Source of the DNA: a virus
Length of the DNA stretch: 41,816 nt
Virus record (IMG/VR): IMGVR_UViG_3300033145_001097
Span: 1 to 41,816 of that record
Strand: one strand, 5' to 3'
A program made the translations under genes and the position numbers. Below the pieces are notes generated by a model. The model was given only the letters and a program-made list of their open reading frames with translations. It was not told the DNA's origin and made no database searches. Below, piece after piece: positions 5,945-14,038 of this stretch. The first letter of the stretch is position 1; each line of letters opens with the position of its first letter.

Positions 5945-8899
5945 CTACACCTCCACCAGATTGATGCTGTATAAGCTGCGATAATGGCCCTCCTCCACGC
6001 CTCGCGTCTGGGCTGCAAAGCCCCCCTCCGCCGCGCTCGCCACCTTCACCGTCCACTCGTTCCCATCCGGATCCACCCACACGAACGGCGTCACGCGCTG
6101 CGCCCAGCCGTCCAGCGCCGCCCGCAGCCCCGCCGCCGTCTGCGGGTACGCCGCCCCGCCTCGATCCTCCAGGTTGTCCTCCACCCGCACCTGCAGCGAA
6201 AATACCCACCGGTCCAGCACGTTGTTCTGATAGCGCACCACGATTGCCGTAATCTTGGGCGTCGCCGATTTCGACGTCGTCCGCAGGACCACCTTCAGCC
6301 TGAATTCGCGGCCTGCTGGCTGTGAGGCGTAGACCCTATCGCCCAGCATCGGCAGCGCCGATAGCGCGCTCTCCAGGGCAAACGTATCGCTGTCCGGTAT
6401 ACTGGCCACCTGGGATACCTCGCCGTTGATCCGCACCCAGTTGCCAACCTCCATGTCTGTCGTCGTGCTCCCCGATGCCAGCTCTATGATGGACCGCGTG
6501 CTGCCAGCGTCGAGCGTCTTCGCCGCGAAGTCAGCCCCCCTGAACTTCAGCGTCTGCTGTGGGCCATTGTCGACTGTGCCCAACCACGTCCACTGGCCCG
6601 ATCGCTCCACCTCGTACCACACGTCGACCGCCTGTGACGACGAGAACCCCTCCCCCTGAATCACCACCTGGTGCAGGTCCTTCACCACCTGCGAGAGCTC
6701 GGCGCCCATCCAGCTCGTGATCAGCTCACCGGATCCGTTGAACTCGTACCCCGTGTACTGATACGGATTGTCTGTATAGTCTGGCAGGATCAGGCTGCGC
6801 ATCGTGTTGCCCAGCCCATACCACAGGCGCGGTAAAGTCCCTATCGTCTCGTAGAAAAGCGCCCGGATCCGATCCCCCGCCTGGTCCGCGCGCGCCAGCT
6901 CGTGCCAGTCGCCCATCCCGCCATACGCCAGGATCGACGATGTGCCAGATGTCCCGGCGTCGATCGCCGCGCACAGCCAGTTCCCGATTCCCAAAAGCGC
7001 GCGCACCCGTCCCGCTCGCGCCGCCGGAAGCCCCGTCCCCTGCTCCGGCCCCACCGCCCGCATCGTATCCCCATTCCACCGATAGAGCCCGTGCCGCAGC
7101 GGGATATACAGCGCCCCGTCCCGCCCCCACACCGCCATTCCCCGCCCGTTGTCCACGTCCTCTTCCGTGCTCCAGTCCAGCAGCACGTACACCGTCTCCG
7201 TCGTATCCGCCGCCACGCCCCACAGCCGCGTCGCCGTCGATACCACCAGCATCTGCTGATACCACGCCATCCCCGTGATCTCGTAGTCGCCCGCCCCCAC
7301 CTCGATCACACTGCTCAGCCAGGTCGAGCCGTCCCCCGTGATGTCGATCGTGTGCTCCTGACCCGCCGCCCCGCCCGTGATGTCCAACTCGCCCCCGCCA
7401 GCCCGCAGCAGCGTCGCGTATTTGCCGCTCACGTCCGCCCACGCCGTCCCGTTATATCGCCTCAGCACGTGCCCCGCGCCCCGCGCCGCCCACAGATACC
7501 CTCCCCACGTCGCCAGCGCCGTCAATGTCTTCGTGCTCACCTGGTCGCTCGTATCCCACACGCTCGTGCTCGTGTTGTATTCGTACACCGTATCGCCAGC
7601 CGCCAGGTATCGTTTCCCGTTGTAGCGCGCCAACGCGATCGGCGCCCCGTCCAGCTCATTCGTCTGCACCTGGAAATATAAATCCGCGCTCAGCGCCAGC
7701 CAACTGCCCGCCGCCACCCGGTGCTTCCCGCTCCCGCTCCCGTACCCGGCCCCACTGTCCCCACCCCAATACACGACGCTGTTGCGGTCGTCCACAGCGG
7801 CGGGCGGCGCCACAGTTAACCAATACAGCGTGCTCCCTGCCAGCGCCTCCGCTGCCCACGATAGCTCGTACCAGTCGCCAGCCTCGGCCAGGTCTGCGCC
7901 CGTGAACGTGTCCGCCTTCAGAACCGTGCCCGGCGATCCCGCGTTATCGCTGCACAGCGACACCGTGAATGTTCCAGGATTCCCGATCTTGCGCAGGAAC
8001 AACTTCGCTTTCGTGCACGATAGCCCCGCAGCCTGGGTCGTAAAACTCTGCGCCAGCGTCTCCTTCTCGTACGCGATATGACACCACAGATCAGGGTCTG
8101 GGTTAGATGCATTGTGTGCCACCGACCACACGCCAGTGCCCGTCGGATCCGACAGGACGTATCCGTCGTCGTAGGTGTTCCGCGGGCTGCCGCCGATGAA
8201 GTAGCTGGTCCCCGTCGCCGCCGGCGTTGAGATCACGATGTGATATCGCGTGTTGCCTGTCACGGCAATGGCAGACGCGAACGTCGCCGTGCAGCGGCCA
8301 GACGCATCGGCGCCGGCTATCGTCGCTTGCCCCAGTGACGAACCCGTTGGTTCGCCGCCAGAATCAGCGTACAGATCGATCTGGATATCCACCACCTCGA
8401 ACTGCACGACCTTGATCTCAACGCTCGTCATCGACAGCCCGTTGGCGCCAATCGGTGTCAGGAATGATTGCGCACCTCGATCTACGTCATCGATCCAGTA
8501 GACCCAGCGCGTGTCGTATGCTGCCGTGATCGTGCTCGTGTGGCACGCCGCGTAATCAGCCACGCTCCCAGGTGTGTACTCTGGATTCGTGTCGACTGCA
8601 AATTGTGGCAGTGGCCCCAGCGTGATCTGGTTCTTGATGCGCGTCTCCACGTGGTAGCTATCGCAGAATTGGGTCTTCTCCTCCGCCTTATCCTGCCCGC
8701 GTCCGCCCTGCCAGTTATCGAACGCAATCGTAGACCACTCAGTCAGATCCCCGTACTTGTGGTCGCCCTGCGCCCCCTTCGCCGCGTACGGGTTCGATAA
8801 GTGCCGCGTGTATCCTGCTGCCCCCGGCGCCAGCAGCAGCCCCAGCTCCTCACCCGTCGCCGGATCCCTGAACTTCCCACCATACCTGGCGTCAGCCAT
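5945..8899 (-). CDS. Large tail protein with beta-propeller-like region
   Basis: The 984-residue product has a short N-terminal region, a beta-sandwich stretch (about 120-400) with SGGEPTGSSLGQATI and NAGSPGTVL repeats like carbohydrate-binding or choice-of-anchor folds, then a run of Trp-rich blades (ALATWGGYLWAARG, MAWYQQMLVVSTATRLWG, GRDGALYIPLRHGLYRW) typical of a beta-propeller. The C-terminal 250 residues contain strand-rich sequence with RVRINGE-type turns. In short-tailed phages a large propeller protein of this kind forms the tail nozzle or hub, which is what I infer. AGGAGGG precedes the ATG. No palindromic repeat interrupts this gene, unlike its neighbours. Confidence 0.65.
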   Translation of the reverse strand: MADARYGGKFRDPATGEELGLLLAPGAAGYTRHLSNPYAAKGAQGDHKYGDLTEWSTIAFDNWQGGRGQDKAEEKTQFCDSYHVETRIKNQITLGPLPQFAVDTNPEYTPGSVADYAACHTSTITAAYDTRWVYWIDDVDRGAQSFLTPIGANGLSMTSVEIKVVQFEVVDIQIDLYADSGGEPTGSSLGQATIAGADASGRCTATFASAIAVTGNTRYHIVISTPAATGTSYFIGGSPRNTYDDGYVLSDPTGTGVWSVAHNASNPDPDLWCHIAYEKETLAQSFTTQAAGLSCTKAKLFLRKIGNPGTFTVSLCSDNAGSPGTVLKADTFTGADLAEAGDWYELSWAAEALAGSTLYWLTVAPPAAVDDRNSVVYWGGDSGAGYGSGSGKHRVAAGSWLALSADLYFQVQTNELDGAPIALARYNGKRYLAAGDTVYEYNTSTSVWDTSDQVSTKTLTALATWGGYLWAARGAGHVLRRYNGTAWADVSGKYATLLRAGGGELDITGGAAGQEHTIDITGDGSTWLSSVIEVGAGDYEITGMAWYQQMLVVSTATRLWGVAADTTETVYVLLDWSTEEDVDNGRGMAVWGRDGALYIPLRHGLYRWNGDTMRAVGPEQGTGLPAARAGRVRALLGIGNWLCAAIDAGTSGTSSILAYGGMGDWHELARADQAGDRIRALFYETIGTLPRLWYGLGNTMRSLILPDYTDNPYQYTGYEFNGSGELITSWMGAELSQVVKDLHQVVIQGEGFSSSQAVDVWYEVERSGQWTWLGTVDNGPQQTLKFRGADFAAKTLDAGSTRSIIELASGSTTTDMEVGNWVRINGEVSQVASIPDSDTFALESALSALPMLGDRVYASQPAGREFRLKVVLRTTSKSATPKITAIVVRYQNNVLDRWVFSLQVRVEDNLEDRGGAAYPQTAAGLRAALDGWAQRVTPFVWVDPDGNEWTVKVASAAEGGFAAQTRGVEEGHYRSLYSINLVEV

Positions 8900-8910
8900 C
8901 AGCTACCCTC

Positions 8911-9201
8911 CTAACGTTTCCTCGGCCCTGCTTGCCCTGCTTGCCCTGCTTGCCCTGAGCTTGTCGAAGGGAGCCCTGTCGTACCCTGAGCCTGTCGAAG
9001 GGTCGAAGGGTCAAGCCCTCGATGTCCGGCCCGCCACTCGTCTATCCCCCACGCCGCAAAAAACAACCCCAGCAGCGCCGGTACGCCGACACGCGGAAAA
9101 GCGATTATCGCCCATATCAGCACAATGCCCCCAATCACCAGCGCGTTGAAAATGACCGCCATGATCCAGCACCCAACGCCCTCCCACAACTCCCTCAACA
9201 T
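8911..9201 (-). CDS. Small two-helix membrane protein with a repeat-encoded tail
   Basis: The first 55 residues contain two hydrophobic helices (IMAVIFNALVIGGIVLIWAI and VGVPALLGLFFAAWGI), compatible with a small holin-like or virion membrane protein. The last 35 residues are not protein-like: DPSTLRQAQGTT and three GQA units are translations of family A repeats and a short tandem (about 8932-9010). The repeat insertions have therefore extended or replaced the original C-terminus. GGGGAG precedes the ATG. Confidence 0.6.
   Translation of the reverse strand: MLRELWEGVGCWIMAVIFNALVIGGIVLIWAIIAFPRVGVPALLGLFFAAWGIDEWRAGHRGLDPSTLRQAQGTTGLPSTSSGQAGQAGQAGPRKR
8932..9010. repeat. Family A repeat cluster (1:1 and 2:2 nested units) plus short tandem
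   Basis: Three tandem tgccctgct-like units (about 8932-8952) are followed by a simple CCCTGAGCTTGTCGAAGGG (8953-8971). After this comes a nested copy with a shortened left half (8974-8983), core (8984-9002) and extra right half TCGAAGGG (9003-9010). Left and right half-units balance 2:2. All of it is read through by the 96-residue membrane protein. Confidence 0.9.
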
Positions 9202-9223
9202 CGTACTCCCCTCCCTCGCCTGC

Positions 9224-9365
9224 GCCCCTGGGACCGCCGCTCCCTGCGCCCCTGGGATCGCCGAGCACCAGCTCGGCTCCCCTCCTGCCCCCCCGCCCCT
9301 GGGACCGCCGCTCCTGGGACCGCCGAGCCCCAGCTCGGCCCGCCTGCGAGGCCGCGCGGGCAGGC
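9224..9365. repeat. Cluster of family B repeats and one family C repeat
   Basis: Four CCTGGGAYCGCCG heads are present; two carry the full GCCGAGC-(A/C)CCA-GCTCGGC hairpin (7-bp stem). A family C unit at 9338-9365 follows. The cluster fills the only gap (9202-9373) between the small membrane protein and the connector gene; I see nothing else there. Confidence 0.85.
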
Positions 9366-9373
9366 TCCCCTGC

Positions 9374-10243
9374 CTACCCCTTCGCCCGTGGCCACCGCGC
9401 CCCGATCACCACCGGACCGGCCGCATACACACTCGCCGCTTCCTTCAGCTCATCCGCGCGCTTCCGATACGTCTGCGCCATCGTAATCCGCTCCCGGAAA
9501 TCTCCCAGGTTCCGCCCCGCCCCGCGCTCGTACAGCCACGCCGTCGCCATATCCTCCACGTACTGCGCCAGCTCGCTCTCTGCCGGTTCCCCCACTCCCA
9601 GCGCCGAATCATCCGCCGTCATCTCCGCTGGCGCCTTCAGATACTCCAGCCGCATGTCGTCCCCGTCACCCAGCCGCCCCAGCCGATCCGTGAACATCAA
9701 CTCCAGCGCGCCCGGCGTCCCGCTCACCCACCAGAACGCCCCCGGCACTGGTACCCACGGATCGTCGCTGGCCGTCCGCACCGACACGCTCAGCAGCGTC
9801 GCGACTGCCGCTGGCAGATCGTAATCGTAGTCATCCGCCGTCACGTCCAGCGTCGTCGCGTCCACCACCACCACCGGCCACGTCAGCCCCGCCGCCCGGA
9901 TCGCCGCATTGATCGCGTCACAGATCACGCCCCGCTCCACCGGCAGCAGCTCAACCGTGTCCCCTGCCGCCACGGCCGCCGTAAAGGCAGGCGACACCGT
10001 CAGCGTCGCCGTTGCCTGGCTGTACTCCGTCACCGGCCGCGTCTCCCCCTCCGGCGCCGCGCTCGCGCCCCCCGCGTCCGTCAGCACGTAAGCCTGCCAC
10101 GCCTCATAGTAGTCATCCGGCGCCGTCAGATTCGCCGTGTCGACCACCGTCGTCGTGCTCCCGCCCGTCGCCGTCAGTTGCCGGTAGCCGCCCAGCCGCC
10201 CCGCAACCCGCTCCACCAAATCCGCCCGCGTCGTCTCAGCCAT
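9374..10243 (-). CDS. Head-tail connector / adaptor-like protein
   Basis: The 289-residue product starts MAETTRADLVERVAGRLG, has a beta-rich middle with TLTVSPAF and LEYLKAPAEMTADD, and ends in an alpha-helical tail with an AQTYRKRADELKEAA helix. This mix of N-terminal helix, beta sandwich and C-terminal helices is seen in adaptor proteins that bind below the portal of short-tailed phages; typical adaptor motifs such as DAINAAIRAAG are present. Assignment rests on position and these patterns. GGAGGAGGG precedes the ATG. No repeats are inside the gene, although a dense repeat cluster follows it. Confidence 0.6.
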   Translation of the reverse strand: MAETTRADLVERVAGRLGGYRQLTATGGSTTTVVDTANLTAPDDYYEAWQAYVLTDAGGASAAPEGETRPVTEYSQATATLTVSPAFTAAVAAGDTVELLPVERGVICDAINAAIRAAGLTWPVVVVDATTLDVTADDYDYDLPAAVATLLSVSVRTASDDPWVPVPGAFWWVSGTPGALELMFTDRLGRLGDGDDMRLEYLKAPAEMTADDSALGVGEPAESELAQYVEDMATAWLYERGAGRNLGDFRERITMAQTYRKRADELKEAASVYAAGPVVIGARWPRAKG

Positions 10244-10246
10244 CCC

Positions 10247-12043
10247 CTACCCTCCTCCTGTCCATAGTTGCCACCGCTGCCGCCTCATCGCATCCTTGCC
10301 AGTGTTTTTCGGTGTAGAGACTAATGGTCCGATCTCATTGCCATCGTCGTTGATGACCAACTCGTCGAGATAGAGTGTGCCGTGCGTGCCAGCGTCAATG
10401 CCGGTAACCGCGCCCATCCTCAAATACGTAAACTGTGTGACCCTCGTGTCGTTATCTAGGTCTGACTGTGTCCCCTGAGATACCCCATCAACCCAGAGCT
10501 CAGATGTGCCAGTCCCCGCCGCGCCGTATTCGTAGGCTTCCACGTAATGCTCAGCGTCACTAATCGCACCGGATGTGATTGTCTTATACGCGCTTGCGTC
10601 ATCCTTGATCTTAAAGATGATCTTATAGCTTCCGCCATCATTGTAAAGCCTGACAAAAAACAGCGCGTTGTCCGAACTCACAATGTCGAATTGGTCTCCG
10701 TCGGCCATTGTCAGGCTGTTGGGGTCAATGTAGAACCGCAACCGCACCTTGCTCGACTCTGGTGCAGGAAGCGCTATCTGGCCGTAGATTGCCGTTGCGT
10801 CATCGATCAGACACGATAGACCATAATTCGTGCCCGCCAGTGCCGCGCCGCCACCAACTGACAGGTCGCCGCCGTCTATTACTGTGCTATCATATTCCGA
10901 GAGATCGCCGCCTTCGTGATCGATGTCTACTACGATAGACATGTCTCCTCCTGCATACTCAAATGCCCCGATACAGTATCCCTCTCCTTGGGGTCTAGCC
11001 ACATCGTCATAGTCATCTGTGACCAGTGCGATTGTGGCCCCTGCGTCCCTGGCATCACTTGTCGATTGCAGGTGGAAGTTGTGTGCGCCCGCATTAACAA
11101 AGTCTGGGTTCGTTGTAATGTTGTGATCTTGAACAGTGTCGGTGCCTACGTCATAGATGTTAGTACCACAGCCATATGCAATATTGTTCCGTGCGACAGT
11201 GTTTGTGGCAGGGCCATAGTCTCCCCCGCTGGAGTTTATTACGATACCGTAGTCCCTACAATCATAGATGGTGTTATTGTAGACAAGCGTGGCGCCCGCC
11301 CCGCCGCCAACCTGAATGCCCCTGCTATTTTCAGAGTAGACAATATTGTTGTAGACCTGATTGTTGTCATCGAGATAAACGCCGATCCCGGGCGCGTCGT
11401 CCCCATAGTAGCCGGACAGATCAAGGTCATTATCATGAACAAGGTTTCCCCTGATTACATTGTCGTGACATTCAAGATCGTCATTATCAAAAACGTGAAT
11501 TCCATGTCCGTTATGGTTGTAGACCTGACAATCCTCTATCAAGGTGTAATTGCCCTTGATGTAGATGCCGTGGCCCCTATCAGCATCTTGTCCACTGTCG
11601 TGAATGTCGCACCTGAGAAACTCGTTGTGGTCGCCCTTAATGATAATCGCGTTCCACGCAGAATTCTTGATCTCGCAGTCCTGAATTCTCTGATAGGTGG
11701 CCGTATTCCCTATACTCAGCGCGCTCTTTGTTCCGGCAACCCCGTCGAAGATAATATCTGCAATGACGATCCAATCGTCGCTGGAAGTATAGTAGACATA
11801 CTCAGACCACGCCCCATTGATTGTCACAACTTCATTGTTGTAGGCTTGAACTGTTGTTGCGCTCTCCCATGAACCACCGCCAGATGGTATGCCGTGAATT
11901 CCCTCGGTGTACGTACCGGCGCGGATATACAGCGTGTCGCCGCTGGACAGGGCGTCAATGCCATGCATTACCGTTAAAAACGGATCGCCTATTGTGCCCG
12001 CCCCGTTGTCGTCTCCGTCCTTTGCCACGTAATAATCAGCCAT
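10247..12043 (-). CDS. Right-handed beta-helix tail protein (depolymerase-like)
   Basis: The 598-residue product begins YYVAKDGDDNGAGTIGDPF, the usual start of pectate-lyase-like domains. It continues with about ten NosD-type beta-helix coils (IQDCEIKNSAWNAIIIKG, CQVYNHNGHGIHVFDN, NNTIYDCRDYGIVI) to about residue 345. A second domain (about 370-580) with RLRFYIDPNSL and YLRMG segments resembles a LamG/ConA-like carbohydrate-binding sandwich. Such proteins bind or cut host polysaccharide. The DNA is visibly less GC-rich and uses more A/T-ending codons than both neighbours, which suggests recent acquisition. AAGGAAG precedes the ATG. Confidence 0.75.
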   Translation of the reverse strand: MADYYVAKDGDDNGAGTIGDPFLTVMHGIDALSSGDTLYIRAGTYTEGIHGIPSGGGSWESATTVQAYNNEVVTINGAWSEYVYYTSSDDWIVIADIIFDGVAGTKSALSIGNTATYQRIQDCEIKNSAWNAIIIKGDHNEFLRCDIHDSGQDADRGHGIYIKGNYTLIEDCQVYNHNGHGIHVFDNDDLECHDNVIRGNLVHDNDLDLSGYYGDDAPGIGVYLDDNNQVYNNIVYSENSRGIQVGGGAGATLVYNNTIYDCRDYGIVINSSGGDYGPATNTVARNNIAYGCGTNIYDVGTDTVQDHNITTNPDFVNAGAHNFHLQSTSDARDAGATIALVTDDYDDVARPQGEGYCIGAFEYAGGDMSIVVDIDHEGGDLSEYDSTVIDGGDLSVGGGAALAGTNYGLSCLIDDATAIYGQIALPAPESSKVRLRFYIDPNSLTMADGDQFDIVSSDNALFFVRLYNDGGSYKIIFKIKDDASAYKTITSGAISDAEHYVEAYEYGAAGTGTSELWVDGVSQGTQSDLDNDTRVTQFTYLRMGAVTGIDAGTHGTLYLDELVINDDGNEIGPLVSTPKNTGKDAMRRQRWQLWTGGG

Positions 12044-12079
12044 GGTTCTTCCTTAAGCGCAATACTCATCGCTCTCCCC

Positions 12080-12439
12080 TTATGCTTTTAGGTCGATTTC
12101 CAACGTTCGCGCCGCTGCCTGATTGGTGTCGCTCCCGCTTCCATCCTGTGACCAGAGCTTTACCCAGTGAGCCCCCGACAATTCAGGCGGAGTGCCATAG
12201 GCTCTACCCGCCACTGGGTGCACGGACGAAGTCCCGATTTGTACAATCGATGTTTCCTCGTCGTACAACGGCAGGAATGTCCCACCCTCGCCATCTGACA
12301 CTTTGAAGCCAACGCCTGCTGCAGTCCATTCAGCGGGCATCCGCACCACTCCCATCACCAGTGCGCTCATATCAAACGCAGCCGACTCCGCTTCACTCTC
12401 CGCGATCGTCACAGTCTTCGTTACCGCCAACCTATCCAT
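12080..12439 (-). CDS. Conserved small virion protein
   Basis: The 119-residue beta-rich protein has MSALVMGVVRMPAEWTAAG followed by KVSDGEGGTFLPLYD and HWVKLWSQDG. This pattern is common in small single-domain beta-sandwich proteins of tailed-phage structural clusters. I recall the pattern but not a named function; head or tail decoration would be reasonable. GGGGAGG precedes the ATG. It is 36 bp from the beta-helix gene in the same direction. Confidence 0.6.
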   Translation of the reverse strand: MDRLAVTKTVTIAESEAESAAFDMSALVMGVVRMPAEWTAAGVGFKVSDGEGGTFLPLYDEETSIVQIGTSSVHPVAGRAYGTPPELSGAHWVKLWSQDGSGSDTNQAAARTLEIDLKA

Positions 12440-12475
12440 CCGTACACCTCCCCGTCCCTACTATCGTTCCAACGT

Positions 12476-13555
12476 TTAAACATTCCAACTCGCCATCACC
12501 CACAACACCGCCGGAATCATCACCCGCGTCTCCCGCGCCCTGGCCAGCGTCCACGCCGCCCCCACCATCGCCAGCGCTGGCGCCATCACAACCACCTGGG
12601 CGATTGGCGTAGACAATCGCCATCCTATCTGCGCCAGCAGATAGGCAATCACCCCCCCGGTCGCCAGCAAACTCATCGCCATCCCCGCGTCCCCCCCGAC
12701 TCGCCCTGAGCCTGTCGTACCCTGAGCGTGTCGAAGGGTCGAAGGGTCCCACGCCCCCACCAGATCCCGCCAATTCCGCCGCGCCATCCACCGCTCGCAG
12801 TACAGCGCCGCCGGTCCCTGAATCCGCCGCACAGCCCAGCGCGCCGCCGGCCCCACCATCCCCGCCGCGATCAGCGCCGCGCCCTGAGCTTGTCGTACCC
12901 TGAGCCTGTCGTACCCTGAGCCTGTCGAAGGGTCGAAGGGTCGAAGGGCCGCCCCTGGGACCGCCGCTCCGTGCGCAGAGCCCCAGCTCGGCCCCCCTCC
13001 TTGCGCCCCCGGCTCCGCCGCTCCCCATATCAGTATCGCCGCAACCACTGGCGCCAGCATCACCGTCTCACGGCTCAACCCCCACACCAGCGCTCCCAGC
13101 GCCGCGATCACCACCCCATACCAACCGCCCGGCCCCTGAGCCTGTCGAAGGGCCGTCCCCAACACCACCAGCCCCAGCCCCAGCGCCTCCGCGTACTGAT
13201 CCCAATAATCGAACTCCAACGTCAGCGCAAACACCAGCCCCACCGCCAGCGCGCCGGCAGGCCCCAGTACCATCCCCCACACCGCCAGCGCCCCCACGAT
13301 CAGCGCCGCCTTCACCGCCTGGTACACCGCAGGACCCACCCACACGTCCCGCCTCCTCACCTGCGTCGCCGCCCACCCAATCAGCCACAGCAGCCACGGA
13401 ACCAACACCCGGTACCGCATCGGCGCCAGATTCGCCTTATTCAGCGTCCGCCCCACAGCCCCGTACCCGTTCCATTCGCTGCCCTGATTCCACCTGGTCA
13501 CGCGCCAATCCAGCAGCGCCACCCCCAACCCCACCGCAATCGCGATCCACGTCAC
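12476..13555 (-). CDS. Polytopic membrane protein, possibly GT-C-type, with repeat insertions
   Basis: The 359-residue protein has about eight hydrophobic helices. The first part (RYRVLVPWLLWLIG, FDYWDQYAEALGLGLVVLG, LSRETVMLAPVVAAI) resembles polytopic membrane proteins of the GT-C glycosyltransferase type, which use lipid-linked sugars, but I cannot see a proven catalytic motif. Four repeat insertions lie in loops: LRQAQG, a family B plus 3:3 family A block encoding RPFDPSTGSGYDRLRVRQAQ, and a 2:2 block encoding DPSTLRHAQGTTGSG. GTG at 13555 lies one base after the preceding stop; the longer frame to 13606 overlaps that gene and is less likely. Confidence 0.6.
   Translation of the reverse strand: MTWIAIAVGLGVALLDWRVTRWNQGSEWNGYGAVGRTLNKANLAPMRYRVLVPWLLWLIGWAATQVRRRDVWVGPAVYQAVKAALIVGALAVWGMVLGPAGALAVGLVFALTLEFDYWDQYAEALGLGLVVLGTALRQAQGPGGWYGVVIAALGALVWGLSRETVMLAPVVAAILIWGAAEPGAQGGGPSWGSAHGAAVPGAALRPFDPSTGSGYDRLRVRQAQGAALIAAGMVGPAARWAVRRIQGPAALYCERWMARRNWRDLVGAWDPSTLRHAQGTTGSGRVGGDAGMAMSLLATGGVIAYLLAQIGWRLSTPIAQVVVMAPALAMVGAAWTLARARETRVMIPAVLWVMASWNV
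12704..12746. repeat. Family A nested repeat, 2:2
   Basis: One 16-bp left half, one 19-bp core (with one G for C change) and one 8-bp right half, 43 bp in all. It is read in frame in the polytopic membrane protein. Confidence 0.9.
12882..12948. repeat. Family A nested repeat, 3:3
   Basis: Two 16-bp left halves, one 19-bp core and two 8-bp right halves, 67 bp in all. It is exactly 24 bp longer than the 2:2 copy at 12704 and stays in frame in the same gene. Confidence 0.92.
12952..12999. repeat. Family B repeat
   Basis: CCCTGGGACCGCCGCTCC head followed by a GAGCCCCAGCTCGGC hairpin half. It lies in frame next to the 3:3 family A copy, in a loop of the membrane protein. Confidence 0.8.
13135..13155. 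repeat. Family A simple repeat, 1:1
   Basis: A single core CCCTGAGCCTGTCGAAGGG. It encodes LRQAQG in the membrane protein. Confidence 0.9.
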
Positions 13556-13556
13556 C

Positions 13557-13907
13557 TCACTGCGCCCCCCGAATCTTCCGCACCGCCGCCTTCCCAATCC
13601 CCGCAATCGCCAGCAGCTCCCGATCCGTCTGCAGCATCGCCGTCCCCAGCGTGTAGATCCCCGCCGCCGCCAGGGTGGCCAGCTGGGCGCTCGACAACGT
13701 CACACCCGGCCACATCAACTCGCGGTCCTCACGCCCAACCGCCGACCCTTTCGCAGCTCCCTCACCCTCGGGTGCGGCCTCCACCCGCAGCACCACCTCC
13801 TGATACATCAGCGGCGCCAGCTGCTGCCGCAGCCCCACGTGCCCGCCCTCCGCCCTCAGAATCTCCAACTGGCCAAATGAATCGATCAACTGCCCCCGAA
13901 ACTCCAT
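13557..13907 (-). CDS. Small protein with C-terminal helix-hairpin-helix-like region
   Basis: The 116-residue product starts MEFRGQLIDSFGQLEILRAEGG and ends with LSSAQLATLAAAGIYTLG... and a LLAIAGIGKAAVRKIRG motif. The last two resemble the helix-hairpin-helix fold of the RNA polymerase alpha C-terminal domain and related DNA-binding modules. The ATG at 13907 is chosen over the GTG just before it because GGAGG is 9 bp upstream. The gene sits between a glycosyltransferase and a membrane protein in the late operon, so a DNA-binding role is not obvious from context. Confidence 0.6.
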   Translation of the reverse strand: MEFRGQLIDSFGQLEILRAEGGHVGLRQQLAPLMYQEVVLRVEAAPEGEGAAKGSAVGREDRELMWPGVTLSSAQLATLAAAGIYTLGTAMLQTDRELLAIAGIGKAAVRKIRGAQ

Positions 13908-13920
13908 CACCCGCCACCTC

Positions 13921-13986
13921 CTCTAGAAACCTGCATTCCGATGCAGGCCCCTACCTCCCCTAGAAACCTGCATTCCGATGCAGGCC
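13921..13986. repeat. Family D tandem hairpin repeat, two copies
   Basis: Two direct copies of a TAGAAACCTGCATTCCGATG-containing unit, each with a CCTGCAT-TCCG-ATGCAGG hairpin (7-bp stem, 4-nt loop). They lie in the short gap between the glycosyltransferase and the small helix-hairpin-helix gene. A family A copy follows directly. Confidence 0.9.
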
Positions 13987-13990
13987 CCCA

Positions 13991-14027
13991 CCCTGTCGTA
14001 CCCTGAGCCTGTCGAAGGGTCGAAACC
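13991..14027. repeat. Family A nested repeat, decayed 2:2
   Basis: A shortened left half (13991-14000, missing the same 6 bases as the copy at 8974), a core (14001-14019) and a decayed right half TCGAAACC. It lies between genes, unlike most copies. Confidence 0.85.
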
Positions 14028-14038
14028 CCAAGGTTCCC

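Noticed and set aside
10916-11872. Open frame of 318 codons on the + strand opposite the beta-helix gene
   Set aside because: The opposite strand encodes a clear beta-helix protein with a good start; the antisense frame has no ribosome site or recognisable domain.
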